Shown here: positions 10,067 through 21,293 of the stretch, in pieces | How positions within the stretch are numbered: the first letter of the stretch is position 1 | How the letters are laid out: each line of letters opens with the position of its first letter | From: Euprymna scolopes | Taxonomy: Eukaryota; Mollusca; Cephalopoda; Sepiida; Sepiolidae | DNA: 64,000 nt | Reading direction: 5' to 3' | Assembly: GCA_024364805.1 (NCBI GenBank) | Contig: CM044501.1 | Location: 111,124,919-111,188,918 of the forward strand | Translations under genes and position numbers: made by a program | The notes under the pieces: model-generated | The model's input: only the letters and a program-made list of their open reading frames with translations | What the model was told of the DNA's origin: nothing | Databases searched by the model: none

Positions 10067-10792
10067 ATGTTCAGCGGACGGGGTGAAGATCCGGTTTTCT
10101 CACGTTAGACTGACCTCGTGTCTCATTGCATTGAGAGATGGATGGGAGAGGGTCGGGGGGGGGGGGGGGCAGGTAAATATACTTTTCAAAAAAGAAATCT
10201 TCCTCGAAATATTGACGTCTCCCCTCCTTTTTTTTAATTTTTTTTTTATTTCAGTCAGGGAAAAAAAAAGTGAACGAAATTGGCCCTTCACTTTCGATAA
10301 AATAATCATTTTTTTTTCTAGAAATGTTATTTATTTATTTTTTTTTTTTTTCGATTTATTAAAGCCCTGAGCAGCACACAAACCCAATCATAATAGTTGA
10401 CTTTCATTAAATACACCTTTTATTTATTGAAATCAGAAATAATTTCTATCCGGCAATTCAAAATCTCATTTGAGTGTTCAAGTTTCCCATGTAAACATTG
10501 TATCGCACATTTTTTTTTTTTTCGTTATTATTCGGACGTTATTTTAAAAACTTTTTGGAAATTCCCGAGTTACTTTCTGACTAAAATTAAAATATCAAGT
10601 ATTAAGGTTCTTTTGTTGTATTCCTTAAGCTATATAAAAAACAAACAAAAAAAAAACGTGTCAAAATCATTTCTCAAAAGATGTCATTTTATACCATTAT
10701 TCGATTTGTACTTTGAAAATCACATTACAATTTAAACTGAAGTAAAAAAAAAATTATTCATAGATTTAATTTAATCTTTCAATAACTTGTGC

Positions 10793-10828
<36 letters not shown>

Positions 10829-11227
10829 CTTTATATTGATTTCTTGTTTGAATATTTAATGAAGTAATAAATATTGTAATTTATTCAATATTTAGATCTA
10901 TCATCCTTCTCAGATTTCAGTCTTTTTTTTTTTTAATATGAAAGTTAATATTTTGTTTTCCCTTTAAAACTGGATATTGATTTTAAATCTTAAATTTAAC
11001 TTTATTACATCTTAAATTCCAATGTAATTTTAAAATAACCAATCAAATAATCGTATTTTTATTTATTTTAAGTTTATGCGCTGTAAAACCAACAATCCCC
11101 ATCGCACGAATTGACATTTTTTTGTTTTAAGTCCAGGGACGTTTTCAACGTCCACAAGCGAAAAAAACGTAACTCTTTTCTAACATCAATGAGAAAAGAA
11201 CCCAAAATTGGGCACTCATTGCATGGT
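10067..11227. other. AT-rich intronic-type sequence
   Basis: No gene is recognised. The region holds G, T and A homopolymers and an (AT)n(GT)n microsatellite at 10793-10827. It is presumed to be intron of the 14-3-3 gene. Confidence 0.4.
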
Positions 11228-11417
11228 GTGGTACTCTTATGCAGTGCACTTATTGATCGTTATTATTTAAAAAGCCATTCTTAACATGGGGAGGGAAGAA
11301 TGTTTTGTAACTATTCTATACGTTAACCTTACAATTGAATAAAAAAAAACATAAAACTTTAATTAAACTTGGAAGTACGATATTAAAAAAATAGCGCGGA
11401 TCAGTAAGTGCATTAGC

Positions 11418-11420
<3 letters not shown>
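11228..11420 (-). mobile_element. MITE family M2 copy
   Basis: The outer ends tactcttatgcagtgcactt and aagtgcattagcac are degraded inverted copies of the TIR seen at 15531 and 27899 (ATACTTGTGCACTTTTG / GTGCTTGTACACTTTTG). The internal sequence aaagccattcttaacatggg and the TTTTGTAACTATTCT motif match those copies on the other strand. Confidence 0.6.

Positions 11421-11473
<53 letters not shown>
11421..11473. repeat. (AT)n microsatellite
   Basis: About 26 AT units directly beside the M2 terminus. Confidence 0.97.
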
Positions 11474-11475
<2 letters not shown>

Positions 11476-11927
11476 TTCTAATTTTTTCTTTTTCTGAAAA
11501 AAAAGGAGCACATAAAACGACTGAGAATGGAATGCTAGGATTGTTTCGAGACTTCGATTCTAAATAAATTAAATAGTTGAACTTTGCGAGGCATAAGTTT
11601 TATAAAGAAAATTTTTGTAGAAAAATCTACATTGAACGAGATCACTAAAAAAAACTTAAAAACATTCAACATAACCTTTTTGTATTATTACTGGTAAACG
11701 TTACTGTTGACGACATGAATTACTTTGAAAGAATTTTTTTTTTTTTTTTTACATAGGCATCTGGCATCACCACTTTTTTGCGAGAAATTAGTCATTTGTG
11801 ACAGATTTGCATTAAAAATATTTGTTAGAAAATATATATCCTGAAGTTACCGTACATATCGGTTGTGAGTAAATTAATCAATCTTGTTATTTATTCACTG
11901 CCAATATTTATTTTAATGCAATAATTC

Positions 11928-12082
11928 GGGCTAAGATCCAAATGTAGTATCTGTTCTGATGCTACACTTAATTTGTCCTTAATGCAGGGGAAACCCTTCC
12001 ATAAGACAATTTTTTTCCCCCCGAGTGCCCCTTGTGTCTCACATTTTACTTTTTCGTGGGGAAGCAATACCTACTTTAATGC
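11928..12082 (+). mobile_element. U2-headed SINE copy
   Basis: The head reads GGGCTAAGATCCAAATGTAG then TATCTGTTCTGATGCTACACTT, which shows the U2 match and the palindromic extension clearly. Body gaaacccttccataagacaa, GAGTGCCCC, and tail CGTGGGGAAGCAATACC follow. Confidence 0.7.
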
Positions 12083-13452
12083 ATATTTTTAACGTAAACC
12101 CGTCACTAATGAGTAAACCAAAGTAAACATTATTATTTATTTATTTATTCCTGCATTTTCTTTAAAATATTTTTGTCGTCAATAGTAACATCTACTGGTC
12201 TACTGTTCGCATCGTTATTAATGTTTTGGCCGATCTAACTTCCGATCTTCTTTGGGTGCCGAAAGGTTGTGAATTTAAGCATGATGTAAATAGTAGTCCA
12301 AACACAAATACTCCTTATCTAAAAAAAAAAAAAAAAAAAAAAATCCGATTTTTTTTTTTTTTTTTATTGACTTCGATTTTTTTAAACATCATCACATGAT
12401 TATCTAATTTATTTCATCAGCCGCATGGTTTATATGATGGAGAGAAGGATGAAGATAAAAAAGAATATAGCTTTCATTGGCCTGCTATTAAATGTTTTTA
12501 TTTATTAAATTAAATATGTTTTTATTTTTAATGGATTAGATGGATCTCCCAAAAGAAAAAAATAGGGAGGGGGGTATATTCCGTATCCTTTAACATTAAA
12601 ATATTTAATTTAGTAATAATCGCATTAATTTATACCAAGTAAAAAAATAATTTTTAGTAGCCTAATTATTATTTTATTTAACCAGCATGAAAAAGTGTCA
12701 CTTTGATCATTGGTGATGATCAATACTTCCAATATATTTATTGGTGCATAAACTATTAACCCTGTCTACCCCCTCCCCCAATCAATCGTTAGAAAAGATG
12801 GACTATTAGCTTCATAGATATATATTTTAAAACTTTCAATTCAAATAAACAGCAAAGTGTTTTCAACATGCTTTTCGTATTTTTAATGAAATGGTTCGAT
12901 TGTGTGCCCCCCACACAAAAATACAAATTATGTTGTGAACTCTAGCAGCAGCCATCTTGGATTACGCCTACACCCCAAATAAATTTTAGCAACATTAAAC
13001 ACCCTAAATTAAATACAAAATAAATTTAAATACCTTTAATTAATTTTTAATTAATAATATGTAAGCCAGAACAATACAAACACGCCGTTTATTGTAAGTT
13101 GCATTTAAAGAAATCCAAACAGTTTGGCAAATTTTCTAAGAAATGTCATTTAAAAAAAAATGTATTTCCTGACGTTTTACGATTTTTTAATAAAATAATT
13201 TTTTTTTTAATTTAAACTTGTAATTTTAGTTCTAAAATAAAAATGTCATTATTTTTCAATTTTAAAAGTAAAACTTTTAATTCAAAGTTTTAATCGTTGG
13301 CGGCCATTTTTTTTATTATTACATTAAAAATGATTTTAGTTTTATAACTTTATTTAAAATTTAAACCAATTAAAAATCAAGAAATGTCAACAATCTCCAA
13401 GAATAATAAAAACATGGCCGCGAGAAATTAAAAACTTTCTCTGCGATCAAAT
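12083..13452. other. AT-rich intronic-type sequence
   Basis: No gene or clear repeat family. Features are poly-A/poly-T runs at 12320-12366 and AT-rich low complexity. Two GCCAT-type motifs (12950 and 13300) occur but nothing supports a promoter here. Confidence 0.4.
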
Positions 13453-13594
13453 GTCAGTGAACGAGAGATGATCCTTCTAGACTGAGGCAATTAAAAATGT
13501 TTGTTATAATCCAGAGTGCCCATTTTTGGTGAGCTGTATTTTTCCTACATTAAAAACTATGTTCGGCTGCCCTCGTGGGGAGGCAAGTAAGTAG
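13453..13594 (+). mobile_element. U2-headed SINE body and tail
   Basis: The body TCAGTGAACGAGAGATGATC, ATCCAGAGTGCCC and the tail CTACATTAAAAACTATG..CCTCGTGGGGAGGCAAGTAAG match the family. The U2 head is missing. The next unit follows immediately. Confidence 0.65.
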
Positions 13595-13611
13595 GAAAAT
13601 TTAAGAAATTA

Positions 13612-13717
13612 CACTTTTGGCTTTCGATCTGCGCCGATCAAATTGTAGTACCTGTTCTATCTTTCGTCAGGAGAGGATAAATCCTACCAAACAAAAGCAG
13701 TTTTACCCCCCCCCCCA
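13612..13717 (+). mobile_element. U2-headed SINE head, cut by the assembly gap
   Basis: CTTTTGGCTTTCGATC then GATCAAATTGTAGTACCTGTTC is a diverged U2-type head, and the body begins gtcaggagaggataaatcc. The copy runs through a C-run into the gap. Confidence 0.55.
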
Positions 13718-14368
13718 NNNNNNNNNNNNNNNNNNNNNNNNNNNNNNNNNNNNNNNNNNNNNNNNNNNNNNNNNNNNNNNNNNNNNNNNNNNNNNNNNNN
13801 NNNNNNNNNNNNNNNNNNNNNNNNNNNNNNNNNNNNNNNNNNNNNNNNNNNNNNNNNNNNNNNNNNNNNNNNNNNNNNNNNNNNNNNNNNNNNNNNNNNN
13901 NNNNNNNNNNNNNNNNNNNNNNNNNNNNNNNNNNNNNNNNNNNNNNNNNNNNNNNNNNNNNNNNNNNNNNNNNNNNNNNNNNNNNNNNNNNNNNNNNNNN
14001 NNNNNNNNNNNNNNNNNNNNNNNNNNNNNNNNNNNNNNNNNNNNNNNNNNNNNNNNNNNNNNNNNNNNNNNNNNNNNNNNNNNNNNNNNNNNNNNNNNNN
14101 NNNNNNNNNNNNNNNNNNNNNNNNNNNNNNNNNNNNNNNNNNNNNNNNNNNNNNNNNNNNNNNNNNNNNNNNNNNNNNNNNNNNNNNNNNNNNNNNNNNN
14201 NNNNNNNNNNNNNNNNNNNNNNNNNNNNNNNNNNNNNNNNNNNNNNNNNNNNNNNNNNNNNNNNNNNNNNNNNNNNNNNNNNNNNNNNNNNNNNNNNNNN
14301 NNNNNNNNNNNNNNNNNNNNNNNNNNNNNNNNNNNNNNNNNNNNNNNNNNNNNNNNNNNNNNNNNNNN
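13718..14368. other. Assembly gap
   Basis: A 651-base run of N between a C homopolymer and a T homopolymer, which probably explains the failure to assemble. Confidence 1.
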
Positions 14369-15530
14369 TTTTTTTTTTTTTTTTTTTTTTTAATAAAATT
14401 TAATGTTTCCTGTTCAATAAACGACGTTTATTTTGGTTTTGCTGAACTTGGTCAATTGTTTCTTTTATTTTTCTTGCCTCTGTGACTTGCACATTTTTAT
14501 TAATTGATTATTTATTGAAAACAAAAATGCAATAGCGTAAAATGCTGGAACAAACTTAAAACAATTTAATTAGGAAATTAAATCCATCTTAATTGTTAAT
14601 GTATCTTTTTTTTTTTTTCATTTTTCATATACAATTTGGATATTTTGCTAATAGCTGTAAAAAATGAAGAATGAATTCGTGATCGTTCGAAATTTGAAAG
14701 GAATTTGGAAGATTGTCGAGGAGAAATGTATTTCATACTTTTAATGACGCTAATTTCAAAATCCTAGTTAAAAATATAGAAATGAAAATGAACAAAAAAA
14801 AATCTTTGGCAATATTCGGTTAGATAGAGGTAAATTGTTATTTACTAGATTGGAATTTTGTATCTCCCTGGAATTTCAAATTCTAAAATTCCACCTTATT
14901 TAGTTGAAGAGCACGTGATGAAAATGAACACCGCAATCCATTTCCAAATAGACTTTTTTGTTGTTGTTGTTTTTTTACAAAACATACGACATGAGGATCC
15001 CATGGTCATCCATTAGTTATTTTTAACGTGTTTTATTTTAACTTTTTATTTTCCATACTGTCATATTTAGCGGTTCTTTCTTTCAATTTTAAAGAAAATA
15101 AAAGTCACTGCTTAGGAGGGGAACTTTTTTTTTCTTCATAAAACATGTCCCCCTCTTCAAAGAAGCATTAAAAGGGACGCGGTCCAAAATACTGTTTAAC
15201 ATTCGTTTAGGAATAGCACGACTGAAACCATAATATCAATCGAATATTTACTGAAATCAAACACGTCAGGTCGAGTTAGATAATAAATGGATGTCACAGT
15301 GATTGGTCGTAACGAAATTTAAAAATGAATTAAGTCTTTAAATTGTGAATTCGAAAGTAATGGTTCAGGTTGTTCGTGTATTTATTCTTCTGAACGTAAG
15401 AAAAACTTTACTTTTACACGGCGCATCTATTCTAACAATGAAATTGAAAGTTAATTTTAAACGATGAAGGCCACGAACGTGTTCCAAACATTTGTAAATA
15501 ACGCTTTTACCTACCCGGCGTTGCACCGTT
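14369..15530. other. AT-rich sequence without recognised genes
   Basis: It begins with a T-run from the gap. No coding exon or named repeat is visible. Confidence 0.4.
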
Positions 15531-15692
15531 GCATGTTTATGCACTTTTGTTACCGTGCTATTATCTTTTTTTTATTAAATTGTTAGGTGAAAGTACAGAA
15601 TAATTATAAAACACCCTTGCCGCCTCCCCATGTTAAGAATGGCTTTCCAAATAACATTATTTCAGCACGGTAACAAAAGTGTATAAGTACCG
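15531..15692 (+). mobile_element. MITE family M2 copy, about 160 bp
   Basis: Terminal inverted repeats: gcacttttgttaccgtgct at the left and agcacggtaacaaaagtgta at the right. The internal sequence ATTAAATTGTTAGGTGAAAG and TTAAGAATGGCTTTCCAAAT is shared with 27899-28110. No transposase is encoded. Confidence 0.8.
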
Positions 15693-15784
15693 TTTTACTT
15701 TCATTTTTGTTTCGCCTTTTAACCTTTAACTCTGCCCTCGAAAAATATTTTTTGATATGATTTGAAAAATCAAGACTTATGGCG

Positions 15785-15962
15785 AATACGAACCGTGCTA
15801 CTTTTCTTTTCTTTTTTTTTTTTTTTTAGATAGGATTTTCAAGTTAAATCCAATTTTAAGCTGAAAGTACAGAATGGTTACAAAATGCAGTTTCCATCTT
15901 AAGAATGTGTGTTCTAAATAATAACGGCATATCAACATGGTCCGTATTCTCCACATAAGTAT
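15785..15962 (+). mobile_element. MITE family M2 copy, diverged
   Basis: The internal CTGAAAGTACAGAATGGTTA and TTAAGAATGTGTGTTC match the other M2 copies. The termini (accgtgctac and cacataagtatc) are degraded. Confidence 0.6.
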
Positions 15963-16889
15963 CATTAATTATTGTCTTGTTTGGTCATTTAACTTCACTG
16001 AATTTGTGGAGCTAATGCTGCTTTCATCTGTTTTCAATTGCTAAGAATTTTGTAGCTAGAAATATTTTTCCGTGCTTGTTAACATAGTTGACAAATCGAT
16101 TTTTTAAATATGTCATTCTAAGTAAAAACAATGTTATGTACTTTATTGTCATGTCGAAAATAGTAACATATCCAAAAATTTCGAAAAATCATCAAGTAGA
16201 ACAACTGCTAATGTTTTCAGTAAAATAAAGTCAATCGCTTATAGACTTCAGGTAGATTTTTCTGCGTGAGTGCACAAAACCCCTAATAAAAGATTAATTT
16301 GCAACACAAAAGCAGAGTAATTAATCAACACCTTTTGAAACAAAACAACGAAAGTGTTTATTTCGAAAGAAGGACTGTGTTCGAAGTGAAAGAAAGAAAA
16401 GGAAGTTCTTGGATGATTTCGTGTCAGGAAGCAGAAACTTGGAGTGTCCTCAAGTTGTCCAGTAGAGGTCTTGAAGCAATCGCAGCCTGGGGGGATTCAG
16501 TGGATAGAGAGTGGGAGAAGAGAGATCTGTCTTCTTTGGTCAGAGCTCTCCTCTACTGGCTAGTTAGGTATAATTAGTTCCTTAGCTGATTGGTCAGTGC
16601 GTGGCCACATCAGTCAGCAAGAGGGCATTATTAATCCACAAGAGAAAATAGTCTGTTATTGTGACTGCTACAAGACAACAAATATTGCAACCATGAACAA
16701 GTAATCTCAAAAATTCGTTCCAAATTATCTCCCTTGAGTGAGTGTCTACTTTATAACGTCTAAATTCAATTTTACCCAATTTTCTGTAAAAATTACTTTT
16801 AGTTTTAACTATAAATAACTTTACTCGATTAATTTTCGTCATTTTTGGAGATATTACTACTTTCGACACGATAATTAAGTATGTAATAT
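15963..16889. other. Unassigned sequence
   Basis: No confident gene. An open frame at 16299-16577 (92 codons) has no family resemblance that I recognise. No splice sites or codon pattern support it. Confidence 0.35.
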
Positions 16890-17270
16890 TATTTTTGCTT
16901 AAAACGACATTTTTAAAAATCGATCTGTCGACCTATCTTAACAGGCATCGAATTTTCTATTTGAAAGCTTAAATGCTTCCAAATTTCGAAAAGTCTTGAA
17001 GTAATTCATTTATTTTGAATTCTTAACGAATGGCTGCTGAGTTGTTTATGAGGAAAGCGAAACTTCCCAATTATTTTTTTATAGGATTTTAAATTTATTT
17101 TCATTATTTTATGCATTTTTTGTCCAAGTTGTATCTGTGTTTGTTTACTTCAGCTGATATTTGGGCTTCTTGACAATGCATGCCCTGGAAAGGTCAATTC
17201 TGATTAATATTTACCAGTTTAAAAATGTTTTTTTCTGAAAATTTTTTTAAAAAGTTAATTGCTATTGAAA
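16890..17270 (-). mobile_element. Helitron internal fragment
   Basis: Bases 17130-17230 (atctgtgtttgttta.., atatttgggcttcttgac, atgccctggaaaggtca) match the inside of the Helitron at 37047-37836 (about 37240-37330). Neither terminus is seen. Confidence 0.5.
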
Positions 17271-17365
17271 AAAAACAAACTTTAAAAAGTAGCTTTCAAA
17301 TTCATTTATAAAAAAAAAATCATTGATTTTATTCTCAAAAAAAAAAAAAAAATGAAAAAAAAAAT

Positions 17366-17515
17366 GTAATATTGTAGTCAGTTGGAAAGCAGGAAAACTG
17401 AACAGAATTCCACAGGCGTGCAGGCAGGTCTAAGAAAGAAACTCTGTTCATGGAATCTACGTTTAGGTTTAGGCACAGATAAAGAGTGGGGGAAATTGTT
17501 GATAGTGTTTTCTGC
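17366..17515 (-). mobile_element. LINE family A short fragment
   Basis: The complement corresponds to the C-terminal coding part (SVPKPKRRFHEQ..., then LWNSV..CFPTDYN). It is truncated on both sides. Confidence 0.7.
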
Positions 17516-17733
17516 TAGTGTATTATTATTGTTTTAAAAACATTTTAATTTAAGCAATCGTTTCTGCCCATTTTTAAAACATTCTCTTCATAAGGAAATT
17601 CTGGATGTTTTTAAAGTCTTCATCAATAAATTTGTTAGCATCAAAATGAAAACAAAACAAAAACATTAAAGAAAAATGTTGACAAATATAAATCTTTCCA
17701 ACTACTTTCCGAGAAAGCTTGCCTTTTTTCTGT

Positions 17734-17992
17734 TGTTCTTGGCCTTTTGGCCAGGATCAAAGTGTAGTATCTGTTCCGACAGATACTGCGAGCAAAGACC
17801 ATATGTGGGGTTACCCCCACATATCAGACCTTGGTCAATGTAGGGGCAACTCTTCATACCAATTGTCACTATCCAGCTGCCATTTCCCACCCATCGGGAG
17901 CTGGTTCCCTTTTCCCTCCCTCTCTCTCTCTCTCCACATTAAAAAACAGCCTTGTGCCTAATTTGCACAGTGGGGAAGAAGCAAATAAATAC
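17734..17992 (+). mobile_element. U2-headed SINE with the best-preserved U2 head
   Basis: The head TTGGCCTTTTGGCCAGGATC then AAAGTGTAGTATCTGTTC matches U2 snRNA nucleotides from about 8 to 44 with few changes, including the GTAGTA branch-point-pairing sequence. The following body differs from other copies (an inserted ATGTGGGGTTACCCCCACAT palindrome). The tail CTCCACATTAAAAAACAGCC..GTGGGGAAG..AAATAAATAC is typical. Confidence 0.8.
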
Positions 17993-18203
17993 AAACTGTT
18001 CTGCAGATGCTGCATGCTGCACTTAAGATGATTTGTACCAGTCAATGGAGGGGAAACCCTCTATACTGGGACAATTATTATTTTTGGTAACCAAAGTGCC
18101 CCCTTTTTGCCTACTTTTAGGGGAGCTGGTTTTTACCCCACATTAAAAACGGCCTTGTGCCTAATTTGCTTTGGTGGGGAAGCAAATAAATACATATAGT
18201 TTT
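17993..18203 (+). mobile_element. U2-headed SINE, second unit of a tandem pair
   Basis: It begins in the palindromic part of the head (CTGTTCTGCAGATGCTGCAT). The standard body (GTCAATGGAGGGGAAACCCT, AAAGTGCCCCC) and the same CACATTAAAAACGGCCTTGT..AAATAAATAC tail follow. Both units end in the same way, so the pair is a true tandem. Confidence 0.75.
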
Positions 18204-18270
18204 GTCTCTGAGTTGTTTAGTTCCGCTGAAGCACGTGTAAGGCGTACTTCATAAAAAATATGATAAAATA

Positions 18271-18403
18271 GGTGCTTGTGCAGTTTACCAAAAACATTAT
18301 AAAAAATGAAAATATTGAAAAAGAACTACATTGTACGTACCCGTTACGGAATAAAGTTCTCATTAAAAAAAATCGCTTAAATTAATCAATTTATTTATTT
18401 ATT

Positions 18404-18466
<63 letters not shown>

Positions 18467-18896
18467 GAAGAAAATAAAATTTTAATAAGATCGATCGTCT
18501 TGCGGTCATCTTGCCTATTTCCGCGGACGAAAAGGCGGGTGACATCACTGCTTACAGTTTGTCAAAATTTGACGAGATTATTTTGAAACATGGACAGAAA
18601 AAATACCTAGATTTTAGTTTTTTCGTTTATTTTACAGTTTCTCTGTTCTTTTAAAATCTTTTTTTTCATTTTGTTCTTTGTTAGTCCGCTTTCCGTTTAA
18701 AGGCACCCCTCCTCGTCCGCGGAAATAGGCAAGATGGGAGCGACACAATCGAACTTATTAAAATTTGATTTTTCTCTGTAAAAAAAAAATACTTGATCAA
18801 ATTAAGCGATTTTTTTTATAAGTTTATTCCACAACGGGTACGTATACAATATCGTTCTTTTTTCAATATTTTTGTTTTTTAGTGTCTTTAAGCACC
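18271..18896. mobile_element. 626-bp foldback (long-TIR) DNA element
   Basis: The left arm (18271 to about 18531) and right arm (about 18702-18896) are inverted copies: GGTGCTTG.. outermost, acgtacccgtt..ggaataaa, aaatcgcttaa, ttacagagaaaa.., attttaataag and catcttgcctatttccgcgg innermost. The left arm is longer because of a 58-base T-run (18406-18463). The central part codes no protein, so the element is non-autonomous. No clear target duplication can be assigned in the AT-rich flanks. Confidence 0.8.
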
Positions 18897-20264
18897 AAAA
18901 ATATTGTGAGTGAGAAGAATTGTTTGAGAATGTTGTCTATACATATTAGTTTCTACTTTCAAAGTAATTCTGACGCCTTTAAAGTGCCAATTCGAAAGTG
19001 TCTAGCTAGAATTTAGAATCACATTGGGGAGTTATGATTATTTTTTTCTAATGATAAAAAAGAAAAAAAATTGAAACGTATTGAATATTTGTATTTCGTC
19101 TTTTTAATCTCGTTTGTCATCGAGTATCAAAAACTGCATAGTTTCACAGTTATTCTTAAATCAAATAAAAATCTCATAAAAGATGTGTAAAAAATGGTTT
19201 CGCTTGCATTGCTGCTGATGTCTCTCACAAACGCGAAATGAATTGTTCGACTTCATTCCACATTCCTTCCTTCCAGTCATCGTTGAATGAATTAGATTTT
19301 TTTTTTTTGTCGCATTTTTTTCAAATCTGCCCTTTCTCTCTTCCCTAACCCGATGCTGTCTTCACGACGACGACTACTACTGCGGCCCGGACACCAAAAT
19401 CTTAAAGTAGCGGTAGTTCTTTATTTAATGCATCCATAGAAATTCACCACTCTTAAATGGTAGAATTACTGTTAAAAAAAGAAAACGCATTCACTTTTAA
19501 TGTAAGCAACTTCTGCACCTTTCGTTTCTCTTTATAAAATTGAAATGAAATTGGGGAGGGGGTGACATACCGGTATAATGTTAGAATCGCACTACCCCCA
19601 CCCTGCCGGAAACAAAACTGCAGGATGTGTCACAAGGCACCTAAAATGATGATGGTGATACTGATAGTCACGCTACGTACTCACCCCCATCCCACCAAAC
19701 AGTTACCCCCTCCTCGTCTTCATTTTATAAATTTTAAGAAGATATTTGTTTATTTATTTTTCAAGAAAATCATTTTAAAAAATTTGCTAGCAATTACAAA
19801 AAAAAATAGTTGATCTCAAAGATTAATTTTAAATACCTCAAAACTAATAAGGAATACTTGTGCAATGCTAGTGTCTGTAGGTATAAAAATAATATTTATA
19901 ATTATAAGCCTTTTTAAGATTATTAAAGTTGTCTGAGAAAAAAAGTGGCAGTCAGCTGCTGTATATCACAACCTCTAGTCGTTAGAATACTCTCCGACTG
20001 CTTTTCTCTTATGCTTGCATTTAGCATTTATAGGTGTTTAATTTCCTTTGATTGTCATGTTAATTGATGCTAGTCAGGGGTAACATCCTATCAAATGAAG
20101 TCAAAGGTGACTTTGTAAATGGGTTCAAATCTTTCAATCAATAGTTCTTATCATTTCCTGCACTGATAATTGCAAAAGCATAGCACTAGTGTCGAGGTAT
20201 GAAAACAATTATATATATATAATCACGGACATGTTTTGCAGTCTTTGGCTCCTCAGTGTAGTTG
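18897..20264. other. Unassigned sequence
   Basis: No gene was recognised. A slightly GC-richer patch at 19320-19420 (tcacgacgacgactactactgcggcccgg) is not supported as an exon. Confidence 0.35.
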
Positions 20265-20332
20265 AATCAAGCAAGATTTGAAACCAGGATCCCAGTGTAA
20301 TCTAGTATCTTACCACTGAGCCATGAAAACTT
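20265..20332 (-). mobile_element. tRNA-like SINE head or tRNA pseudogene
   Basis: The complement reads ATGGCTCAGTGGTAAGATAC, an A-box-like region. A B-box-like GGTTTCAAATC follows 35 bases later. Pairing of the arms is poor and the T arm is degraded, so this is a tRNA-derived repeat, not a working tRNA gene. Confidence 0.55.
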
Positions 20333-20704
20333 ACTAGCAGCAGAGAAGATATATCACATAAATGTTATTCTTGTGATATATATATGCCACTATAATAAAG
20401 ACCATGTTATATTATGGACCCACCTATCAATTTCAACATTTGAGCTCTGCCACAACACGTAAGTTGCTCGGAAATCCACATAAATGATTTGTTTATAGTG
20501 GTGAAGGCTTTGTGCAGAATCAACCACACTTTTTGGTACAATTGCAAATCTTTGTTGGTGCAATGGCTGGCACAAGGCAGAACATACAGTAGACCTTAGG
20601 TTTTACATCAGAATTTTTCATTCTCCATAGATACATGTCTTAACGAAGACTGGGAGTGCATCTCTCCCTGCGAATTAACGTGGCTTCAAATACCGACCTG
20701 GAAT

Positions 20705-20840
20705 TTTTTATGTCACCGGTGCGGTGCAGTACCTTTAGCATTTAGCATTCTCAAATGGTCACGCATCTGGTACTGGCCAGTCTTATTGTTGCTTAACTTT
20801 GATCTGGTGAAAACCGGTGTGTCACCGTGATTGTGCTGTA
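20705..20840 (-). mobile_element. 5S rRNA-like repeat (SINE3-type candidate)
   Basis: The complement contains CAGATCAAAGTTAAGCAACA then ACTGGCCAGTACCAGATGCG TGACC. It follows 5S rRNA (TGATCTCGGAAGCTAAGCAG..GCCTGGTTAGTACTTGGATGGGAGACC) base by base with moderate divergence, over the internal promoter region. A second copy sits at 26236. SINEs with 5S-derived heads (SINE3) are known in other animals. Confidence 0.55.
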
Positions 20841-21260
20841 TTACATATATATTTCTATGCCACCATGTTAACGTGCGTTCTTCTAGTCACATAACCGTTT
20901 CAGTGGTGAAGAGAAAGTGACACAGTATATCGCAAGTCAATTACTTCATACATGTCCTGCTTTTGCAATGAAATTTTGCACTCTATAATAATAAAAATAA
21001 GTCAATGGTGTTTTTTTATTTGTTTTCTTTAGGTCATCAGAAATGATAATTTATACATGAAAAATAAAATTACTGATGTAATTTTATGATTTCGTATGGA
21101 TACTTTTACATCTAGATAATGACTGAACACTGAAGAATTTTTTTGCCATCATTTTTAACAGGGTGTATACCAATGACACACGCCTCTCAATAAGTCAAGG
21201 GCCTAAGTAATAAAAGAACAAAATTTTGGCAAAATTCGACTTTATTAACCAACATGGCCT

Positions 21261-21293
<33 letters not shown>

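Noticed and set aside
13617-14393. Long open frame across the first N gap
   Set aside because: It consists almost entirely of N and a homopolymer. Similar frames over 51006-51389 were dropped for the same reason.
16299-16577. 92-codon open frame as a gene
   Set aside because: No recognised domain, no splice or promoter signals, and the surroundings are AT-rich repeats.
17734-17785. A functional U2 snRNA gene
   Set aside because: Only the first 40 or so nucleotides match. The Sm site and the 3' stem-loops are absent, and the same head is followed by a shared non-U2 body in other copies.
20265-20332. A functional tRNA gene on the minus strand
   Set aside because: A and B boxes are recognisable, but the acceptor and T stems do not pair and the sequence continues as repeat.
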